From Malachius bipustulatus (Eukaryota; Arthropoda; Insecta; Coleoptera; Melyridae): a DNA stretch of 64,000 nt. Below are positions 12,000-21,000 of this stretch, one piece after another (within the stretch, counting starts at the first letter, position 1; each line of letters begins with the position of its first letter). The stretch covers positions 19,811,867-19,875,866 of the forward strand of contig OU342630.1 in assembly GCA_910589415.1 (NCBI GenBank), in the 5' to 3' direction. A program made the translations under genes and the position numbers. Under the pieces are notes generated by a model that worked only from the letters and a program-made list of their open reading frames with translations, was not told the DNA's origin and searched no databases.

Positions 12000-12229
12000 T
12001 TGCTAAAACATAATTGAGAATGTAAATTGCATGTTATCACACATCCAACAACTATAAATATGAACGGTGAATATACTAAAAATCTCAAAATGTTTAGTAC
12101 AACGGAACAGTTTTCACCATCTTCACTGTTTGGTAGAATTAAGAAACATCGTGTTAAAAAGATTATACCACTGAAATATTTTTTAACTTCCATTTCTGGC
12201 GATACAGAATCTTCCAGATCTTCTGTCAT
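12000..12229 (-). CDS. Proximal odorant receptor exon 1 (frameshifted)
   Basis: The start ATG aligns with that of the paralogue at 23449. The exon encodes the amino tail and first membrane helix (NILRFLVYSPFIFIVVGCVI). The donor is GTAAGT right after TTTTAGCAA. The exon is 230 nt against 226 nt in the paralogue: one extra codon in the loop and one extra base near the 3' end that breaks the frame. Confidence 0.7.
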
Positions 12230-13304
12230 TGCAACAAAAATTGTGTTTAACTTGCAGCCAGGAGCTAGTTCTCAACTACGGATAATGTAAAAATACTTTC
12301 AACTAAATGTGAAATAATCAATAGTTTTGTGGTACTCGTAGTTAGTTGTTAATGGCTGTAATAAGAATATGACCTAAATTTACCAGAATACTTGAATATA
12401 ACAAAACATTAAGAACATTACAGAAAACATGGAAAAACATGAAATCTAATTACAAAACTAGGTAACTTAAAAGAAAACTGTTCGGTTTCAGTAATAAAGG
12501 GCATACTTAAATGTGTCTCTTATGTTATCTATTATATTTTCTCTATCTTGGGAGGGCGAGGTTGAAGAGGGGGTCCAAAAGGTGCAAAATTTATTTTCTA
12601 ATTTTTTCTACTTATACCATCCGAAAAGTACGCAAGTACGCACAAAATTGCGCACAAAATTTGTGCAGGATTTAAAGCTCATTTGACGAATACTTATTTC
12701 AAGTTAATATTCGTAGTGTACAGGGTAGACAAAAAATATAAAATTTTTATAAGAGTTGTTTGTGAAGATATTAAAAAAAATATATGAAAAGTGGTTTACA
12801 ATAATTATTAAAATTAAAGTCACGTATGAATTTGTAGTTTTATTTTAATTAATTTAAATGGATAATTTAAATACCGTTAAAATAAGATTTTACATGACCC
12901 TCATGCCATTTAAAAAATTGAAGTTGACAGAGACTGCAACGTCATCTTTGACATTTGATAAATCAGCTTTACCTACGTCAAAAAGTAGCAAAATTCATGA
13001 CATTTGATTTAGCTTATTTAAATTGGCGGCTGTGTTTACATAATTCAATAATAACCACAACAATAAATTTATATATGACACTAAAAATTACAAGTAGAAT
13101 TTGAAGGTTATTAAAGGGATCAAATGAAAATTTTTGATATTAGGAGCATGCAAAAACATTAAATTTAATAATCAATTACAACCTTGTCCTGGCTTTGTTG
13201 TCATGTTTTTTTACATCAAAAACGGATTTTGTTTGTTTACGTCTGTCAGTTTTGAAACTTAATTTTTAATTTTATAAAATAAAATAAAAATTATTATAGA
13301 AAGT
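12230..13304. other. Intergenic, no gene recognised
   Basis: Mostly AT-rich sequence. A degraded terminus (TACAGGGTAGAC) at about 12719 has no partner nearby. Confidence 0.35.
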
Positions 13305-13675
13305 GATCTTTGAAAGTAAGAACAATTCCAAAGCATTTAAGTAAAGAAGCGCAACAGATGGTTGCAAATTTGACAGAATACTTTGAAGACGAATCAATGA
13401 ATGGGGGCCCTTTATTACCCCTTACATCAATAAGTGAGGTATAAATCATTTGATAGCTTCAAATTTTACTGACATGAAGTAATAGTTATGATTTAGAGAG
13501 TAGCTGAAGCTCTGAAATTGTCACTTGGTACAATTAAAAAAATTTGAGCCGTAATTAATAAGGGTAAACCATTAGAAATTCCCCAAAAAGTCAATCGCAG
13601 AAAACGGTGACCAGTTTAAGCGGAGCGAATGAAGCGGCAATACGTGATTATCTCTACGAAATGTATAAGCAGAGT
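13305..13675 (+). pseudogene. Transposase amino-terminal (helix-turn-helix) relic with a small intron
   Basis: The plus strand reads PKHLSKEAQQMVANLTEYFE, then TSISE, then a GTATAA...TTTAG gap of about 53 bases, then RVAEALKLSLGTIKKI and, after an in-frame TGA, INKGKPLEIPQKVNRRKR. This is the pattern of DNA-binding amino domains of insect DDE transposases (S..TI..I helix-turn-helix, then a basic P.K..R.R linker). The gap has splice-like ends, suggesting an intron-containing source gene. The catalytic part is missing: the relic ends just before a foldback that starts near 13727. Confidence 0.5.
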
Positions 13676-13726
13676 GAGTAAGCAGTTTATGCACAGATTC
13701 TATTTATAATAATAAATTGGTATACA

Positions 13727-14303
13727 GGATGTCCCAGCTTATTCGAAGCGGTCTCTGTAGGCCAAACGATGGACTTTTTCGAAAAACTTTTTGAAAATTC
13801 AAGTACAGAATCACAATGGCCACAATTTAAAATTATTTTGGAGTATAAAGAGTGTCCCATATGACGGTGACATATCAAAGTTATGTTTTTTTAAATGGAA
13901 AGCTCCTACGTTATTGCATTTTTAGATTGTCTGAGAAGAGAAAATAAGATTGGCTTTTACATTTATGGTGTTCAAATTCAGAAGTTTTTGAGTTATAAAT
14001 AAGTGAAAATCGTCATTTTTGAAGTTCAATGCCCTGTACAACGAAAACGGCTAAAGATAGAGAAAAACGGCTTACATGTCCCTATTTTAACTTGTCATGT
14101 ACTATCCTATGATGTAGATGAAATGTTTATACAGGGTGATAAAAAATTTGAAAATATCTGAGATTTCTCCACGCGTCGCCAAATAAAAAAATCAAAGAAA
14201 GTACAAATGTTTCTATACCATAGGATAGTACATGAAAAGTTAAAATAGGGACATGTAAGCCGTTTTTCTCTATCTTTAGCCGTTTTCGTTCCTAGATATT
14301 TGT
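13727..14303. mobile_element. Truncated foldback of the 19076-19953 family
   Basis: It starts with CAGGATGTCCCAGCTTATTC. From about 13850 the sequence follows the inner element of the foldback at 19200 nearly word for word (CATATCAAAGTTATG, TTGCATTTTTAGATTGTCTG, GGACATGTAAGCCGTTTTTC). The right arm breaks off after GCCGTTTTCGTT at about 14300, so the outer right arm is gone. The outer left arm differs from that of the 19076 copy; an inverted copy of it lies at about 29440-29480. Confidence 0.62.
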
Positions 14304-14349
14304 CAAAAACTAAATAAGGAATCGAAGGAAGACGAATTTATAACTAATG

Positions 14350-14622
14350 AAACGTCGTTTATAAATTATCTTATTATTTGTCGTGTCATTTACGAGTTAT
14401 GACACAAACTTGTGTTTTTTAAATGTAAGTCATAGTTGGCTATGACATCATTAAATAAGTCATATTTTTCTAAAAACAATATGAATACAAAACTCGATGT
14501 AATTTTTATATAAAAATAAAGAAGCTATGACGGTTTTTACATTAAAAAAAAAACCACAAGTTTATGACGTAACTCGAAATTAACACGACAAATAAATTAA
14601 TAATAAATTATAACGCCGTTTT
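14350..14622. mobile_element. MITE with about 110-bp inverted ends
   Basis: AAACGTCGTTTATAAATTAT at the left and its diverged complement ending CGCCGTTT at the right continue inward as matched text (TTATTTGTCGTGT, CGAGTTA.GACA, ACAAACTTGTG). The loop is short and AT-rich. No coding sequence. Confidence 0.6.
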
Positions 14623-15038
14623 ATTGGAGAAACGATTTCATTTACGACTTTCGCTAATCCAAATAATAAGAGTCCTATCTTAGTGCAAAGAAATCGCGAA
14701 ATTAAGTTTATGTCAAATATCTAACAAATAAAAATGCTTAGGAAAAATTTTATTTTATAGGAAATAAAAACATTTTTGTGATAATGCTTTATTAAAATAT
14801 TAATAAGGTTCAACTAATCAACCGGTGACTCATATAATATCAAATTAAAAAAAGTTACACCATCTTGTGCTCAGATATTCATTGGTTCCTACGTGAAGAC
14901 AGGGAGCATGCATGATAAGGATGCATGCAATATGTGTCTTCATCTTTAAACCATCGGTCACCCGGTGTAATCTGCATTACATATTACACAAATTACATTC
15001 ATAAATAATTATTATATTCAAATAAATCATTATGCGCT

Positions 15039-15092
15039 TTAGTTTTTGATTTTAAGAATGAAAGCAATAAGTGTATATGCAACTTTCAAAAC
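15039..15092 (-). CDS. Distal odorant receptor exon 5 (last)
   Basis: Acceptor AATTTCTAG is followed by 17 codons (VLKVAYTLIAFILKIKN) and TAA. A hydrophobic end with an A-Y-T/S pattern is typical of the last helix of these receptors. Confidence 0.72.
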   Translation of the reverse strand, partial: VLKVAYTLIAFILKIKN

Positions 15093-18000
15093 CTAGAAAT
15101 TTGTTCGATTATTAACAAAGTAGTATTTAGAACTATTTTAAATAAAGTATACGAGTACCTTAAGCAAAGTTGCATGAGATAATGTTGTTAAAGGGCCATA
15201 CTTCAATGAAATCGTCTGTTGACTCCTACATAGGATTATCTGAAGGTCTCGTTGAATTTTTGGGCTGGCTTCGTACCATTTAGAATTGTAAATGACTTCA
15301 CATAATTTTTCTCCCTGTAACAGACCATAAGACAATCTATTCAGCCGTTAGGTATTTTCAAGACTCATAAGTTAACGGGCAGATTTCTGGAATTGTTTTT
15401 AAAGGTAATACTTATTACCTATCAATGTCAAATTAATTTTGTTAACATTTTTGTAATTAGCGTTGATACCTTCTTTAGAAACGGCTTCAGAAATCTAATC
15501 GTTAACATAATGACCTTTTATAATACCCAGTGTAAGTTGTTAATGGGTTGTAAAAATAAGACAGTTTTAGTATGACATTAAAAACATAAAAATATATAAA
15601 AACACATTTAACCCTTACGTTAAGAATAAACAACACTGTTGCCATAAAAAGTCATTTATAACAAACACTTTTATTTTATAAAAGACCACCATGTAACTCT
15701 GTGTAGAAGAAAATAAGATATACATAAATATTTTATTAAAGGTATAAAATATGTATATGTAATATTAGTAACACAATAGTAACATTCTTGTACGAAGTGA
15801 TGAGTGTATGCTCTCACGACTAGCTTAAACTGAAATCATTATTATTTCCGGTCTGTTTTACCGTAGTACATGGATTTTTTCCCAGAACGTTTCATCAACA
15901 GGGAGGAAGGAGTGAAACTGCGGATGATTTGGTAGCCAACGTTACGTCAGGCCCAAATGAGTCATCTTCTGACTCAGGAATCATTGACATTATCTGAGAG
16001 GTAGGCCGTTACTGCAGCGGAGGTAGCTAGTGGAGGGGGAATGGCTTCACTGGACCGTCAACCTATAAATAGGACCGCTTTTCTACCAGTCCAGTCAGTT
16101 ATCAGTGAACACGTCAAATTTATTGAATTTAAATTAAAGCTCTTATATTTTGTGCACTTAATGGGCGATAAGCCACACATAAAATTATGAAGCTTTATTA
16201 ATGTGTAATGTTCAGAAATTTCTTGAGAGAAATAGAGACAGAGAGACAGCAGTAGTAACTCAAATTGCTCATTATTTGTACCCTTAAAGATTCCACATGA
16301 AGAAAGAAAAAAATACTTGATGAGGGCTATTATTCTCCATATTTTAATTTTCTCCGCTCGATTAACATTATTATTATTATTATTATTATACAGGGTGTCT
16401 CTGAAAGGTGCGGAAAAAAAGCTACCACAAATTCCTGAGGCCTAAATAAGCCGATCTAATCCAATTTATTTCCGTCCAAAAGTGGATGATTTCGGAGATA
16501 CAGGGTGTCAAAAGTTCAATTTGGTTTCCGTTTTTCTTAAATAACTTTTTTAATAATTGGTATATTTTCACAATATTCGGCTGAAGGGGCTTTTGTGGGG
16601 TGAAAAATTAAAAACTGCAATCATTTTCATTGTAAAATTTAGAGGGCGCCACCTGCGGTACCTTGAACACATTCAAAACGAACTATCTTTTTTGGGCCAC
16701 TCTGTATTTAACTTTTAAATAAAAATTATTATTCTCCAACGTCTTTTACCAAAAAAAGGCATACGAGGTAAGAGTTGATTTGAGCAGCCGTTTCTGAGAT
16801 ATCTGGATTCAAGAAAATCACTACGTGCATGGCCAGGCCTAAGTAAGTACCTAATTGTATTAATTGAACACAATTTGAAGCAAAGGCGTTGAATTAAAAT
16901 AACTGTCACTGAAAGCTACAAAAAAACGACTAGGTACATAAATGTGGATTTAACTTTATAGGTACTTTAGTTAAAACAGTCAATAAGAGATTTATCAGCA
17001 ACAAAAATTTAGTTTAATTTAATTTAAAAAAAAATGCTTTTATCAAATGTTCAAAATGATCTCCATTTTCGTGTATACAAAGATTTATACGTTTTAAAAA
17101 ATTAAATTGAACTCTTTGGGGCATTTCGTGATCATTTTTAAAAACGTCCATTCCGGTTTCAATACGTCTCCTTAATTAACCTTCTGTATTTACTATGGCC
17201 TAGAAGACACAAGGGTTTTCAAAGTTCCCCATAAAAAGTAATCCATCGGTGTCATAGCAGGCGATCGAGCTGGCCAACTTGTGGGTGCATCATTGGCTCT
17301 ACCTATCCATCTATTTGGATACTGTTCGCTCAAATAATTACGTACATTTATCGAAAAATGTGGAGGAGCACCGTCATGCATAAACCACATTCATCTCTGA
17401 AGTTCCAAGGGCAGGGGATCAAACAAGTGTGGTAATTCGTTTTGCAGATGTTCCAAATAATTTTCGCCATTAAGTCGAGGTGGTAAAATGATAGGACCAA
17501 TTATGAAAGTATCTATGATTCCTGCCCACACATTGATCTTAAACTCATGCTGATAATGGCTTACTTTTGATAAGTAATGGCTTACTTTAATCGCATGAGG
17601 ATTTTCTCCAGCATAGACATGTACATTGTGCAAATTAGTTATGCCAATCCGCGTGAAACAGGCTTCATCTGTGAATAAAATTCCTTGTGTAAAGTTCCTA
17701 TCCTGATTCTTCTTGGAAATGAACCGGCAGAAAGCTAGACGTGGTTCATAATCATGGGGTAAAAGGTCTTATACCCGTTCAACATGAAATGGGTGCAGTA
17801 ATTATTTTCTGGTCACCCTGTTAACAGTATCTTTGCATACACCTAGCTCTAAGCGCAATCGTCTGGTGCTGAGTTTAGGATTTTCTTCAATCTTATTTAA
17901 AATATCTTCCTCAACCTCTGGAGTTCTTATCGTACGTGCACCACCTTAATTAATAGAAACAGGCGTAAACCTACCTTGTTTCACGAAGACGTCTTTCATT

Positions 18001-21000
18001 AAAGGTTTTATGGTTTGGTAAACGACGATTCGGAAATCGTTCACTGATAATCTGCAAGATTCTAAACCATTTCCTTGGCAATATCCAAAAACCAAAAACA
18101 TATCGTTCATTTCTTCATTAGTATACTGTACGGCCATTACTAAAGTAAATTTGTTTTTTTAGATTCGATTTGACACCAATTACTTACTTGCTTTATAGTG
18201 ACAGTGATCTCGTTGATGTAAATTCGTTAAGTGGATCCCGTGGTGTAGTGGATAGAGCGTTCGTCCACCAGCCGGTAAACCTTGGTTCAAACTCACCAGC
18301 AGTCGAAAAGTATTTGTTGTGCTACTCGAGCCAAAATCGGGATGCACCTTGTGGAAGGCAATGGAGAAGCACCGCATAGTACTCTGCCTCGTAATACTTC
18401 TCAAATAGTGCCTTTCGGACTCTTCCGATAAAAAGGGTGGCCCCAAAAGAGTGAACTTCAACAGTACGCGCACCACAGGCATATGTGAGAGGTAGCTCAC
18501 ACCTGAAACCTGGTATGGCACTTTAAGTAAAATAATTTTAATTCAATGCCTTCGCTTCAAATTGTGTTCAATTATTACAATTATTACTAATAACTACTTA
18601 CTTAGGCCTGGCCATGCACGTAGTGATTTTCTTAAATCCAGATATCTCAGAAACGGCTGCTCAAATCAACTCTTACCACGTATGCTTTTTTTTGGTAAAA
18701 GACGTTGGAGAATAAGAATTTTTATTTAAAAGTTAAATACAGAGTGGCCCAAAAAAGATAGTTCGTTTTGAATGTGTTCAAGGTACCGCAGGTGGCGCCC
18801 TCTAAATTTTACAATAAAAATGATTGCAGTTTTTAATTTTTCACCCCACAAAAGCCCCTTCAGCCGAATATTGTGAAAATATACCAATTATTAAAAAAGT
18901 TATTTAAGAAAAACGGAAACCAAATTGAACTTTTGACACCCTGTATCTCCGAAATCATCCACTTTTGGACAGAGATAAGTTGGGTTAGATCGGCTTATTT
19001 AGGCCTCAGGAATTTGTGGTAGCTTTTTTCCGCACCTTTCAGAGACACCTGTATATGTATACGATATACGATATACAGGGTTATTCACGGTATACGCCAC
19101 GGAAGTTTATGGCCGTGTCTCTGGATTTTAGGATCTTTTTATTTTTGGAGTGGATAGAGACCCGGCAGAGGTACGTTTTAAAATTATATTCATAATGTAC
19201 AGGTGTCCCAAAAGCATGAAACATATCAAAGTTATGTTTTTTTAAATGGCATGCTCCTATGTTATTGCATTTTTAGATTGTCTGAGAAGAGAAAATAAGA
19301 TTGGCTTTCACAGTTGGTGTTTAAATTCAGAAGTTTTGGACTTATAAACAAGTGAAAATCGTCATTTTTCAAGTTCAAGGCCCTGTACAACGAAAGCGGT
19401 TCAAGATAGAGAAAAACTGCTTACATGTCCCTATTTTAACTTTTTATGTACTATCCTATGGTATAGAAACATTTGCACTTTCTTTGATTTTTTTATTTGG
19501 CGACGCGTGGAGAAATCTCAGAATTTCTCAAATTTTTTATCACCCTGTATAAACATTTCATGTACATCATAGGACAGTACATGAAAAGTTAAAATAGGGA
19601 CATGTAAGCCGTTTTTCTCTGTCTTCAGCCGTTTTCGTTGTACAGGGCCATGAACTTGAAAAATGACGATTTTCACTTGTTTATAACTCAAAAACTTCTG
19701 AATTTAAGCACCAACTGTAAAAGCCAATCTTATTTTCTCTTCTCAGAAAATTTAAAAATGCAATAACATAGGATCATTCCATTTAAAAAAACATAACTTT
19801 GATATGTTTCATGCTTTTGGGACACCCTGTACATTATGAATATAATTTTAAAACGTACCTCTGCCGGGTCTCTATCCACTCCAAAAATAAAAGGTTCCTT
19901 AAATCCAGAGATACGGCCATAAACTTCCGTGGCGTATACCGTGAATAACCCTGTATATCGTGGGCAGGTGAATTTTGGAAAACCACTTTTTCGTAATCTG
20001 GGGGTCATGATCGGTGGACATTTGATGAGTTTGGGTGATTTTTGGAAAGTGATGTCGTCCTCAATGGTGTATTTTTTTGTTAAAAAATACTCTAATACAT
20101 ATAATTATTATAATCCTTAATAAAAACTGAAGAAGAGGCGACACATGTTTATCACCACCCGGAATATAGATAAGATGTTGTACTAAATAAGAATCTGAAA
20201 CAAAATTTCCCAAGCAGCAATGAAAGACACATTTTGGGCAATGTGTCGACACAGCGTCGAAACATAATTTTGGACACGGCACATTTTAAAGACACAAAGT
20301 GGACTTCAAGACCACTAAGTGTGGAAGATGAGACCAAAGTGGTAATGGAATGTAGTACCAAAAAGTGCCAATATTTTGCCCACAATATGTGCCCAAATTG
20401 TTGCTAAAATTCACCCATAATGTATCTTATGTTCCCGAAATGTGCCTGGTAGTGCGACCAAAACATAACCGATTTAAACTCAATGTGTTTTTCATTTTTT
20501 TTACCAAATGGTCGCTATTTGTTCCCAATTGTTGCCCAAGTACGATTTTTGTGTTACAAAATGAAACCAAATGGACACAAACTATTTCCAATTAGAAACA
20601 AATTGGACACAAAGTAGATACAAACGAGATAAATGCTTTGCAAAGAATTAAGCGCATAAAATGCCTTGTTCATAATAATGAATTAGGTACTTGTTTTCTT
20701 ACCTACATAATATAAAGTTATGAAATACATTAGGTATTATTTTGATTATACAACTCATATCAATGTAATATTTCCCTATACTTCCTAGTGACTAGCTATC
20801 GATAGTCAAGCACCGTGAATTGACTACAGCGATAATCATGCCTCGAGTTTCATTGGTCGATATTTGTATTGTAGAAAAATTTTATCTTTGTATTAAAAAC
20901 ATTTTTGCCAAGTTATAGAATATAAATACAAAGTTATACAAAGTTAAAAAAAAATTAATAAAAAAAAGTTCAGCCGCCATCTTGTATTATCACTGCTTAC

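Larger units (their letters stand above)
6944..12229 (-). pseudogene. Odorant receptor (7tm_6), proximal paralogue, frameshifted and lacking its last exons
   Basis: Three exons match the distal receptor gene exon for exon: 12000-12229, 7197-7767 and 6944-7139. Shared motifs include KYFSGII.LTRCFLILPN in exon 1, MNRSCEA and MKFPFDY in exon 2, and SVIFIFSPILIG in exon 3. Insect ORs are seven-helix ligand-gated cation channel subunits of olfactory neuron dendrites that work with Orco. Exon 1 carries one extra base near 12035 (GTGATAACATGC against GTGATACAAG in the paralogue). With the conserved donor this makes the join to exon 2 run into a TGA after a few codons. No exon 4 or 5 was found downstream. 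Exons 2 and 3 are open. It could be a recent pseudogene, a sequencing error plus missing exons, or an allele. Confidence 0.75.
16391..19051 (-). mobile_element. Mariner-type DNA transposon with ~520-bp terminal inverted repeats, decayed
   Basis: Ends CAGGGTGTCTCTGAAAGG and the complement flank a 2.66-kb unit bordered by TA on both sides. The arms (about 16391-16915 and 18180-19051, the right one split by a SINE) are nearly identical. Each arm contains a second CAGGGTGTCAAAAG terminus pointing the same way (16501 and 18943), so the arms are composite. A transposase pseudogene lies in the middle on the minus strand. A TTA microsatellite abuts the left end (16368-16388). The element lies within the odorant receptor intron on its coding strand. 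Confidence 0.82.

Noticed and set aside
14812..14975. Possible MITE with ACCGGTGAC ends and an internal hairpin (GCATGCAT...ATGCATGC)
   Set aside because: The terminal match is only about nine bases with a mismatch; not enough to call an element.
15880..16150. Solo LTR
   Set aside because: A TATA/initiator pair is present but no TG...CA boundaries, target duplication or second copy could be identified; only the promoter-like pair is reported.
18231..18305. Possible tRNA gene (A and B boxes present)
   Set aside because: The acceptor and anticodon arms do not pair well and the transcript body continues for over 200 bases; it is better explained as a SINE.
20061..20385. Overlapping minus-strand Cys/Phe-rich frames
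   Set aside because: They are translations of the word-repeat tract and its edge; no domain and no conserved spacing of Cys.
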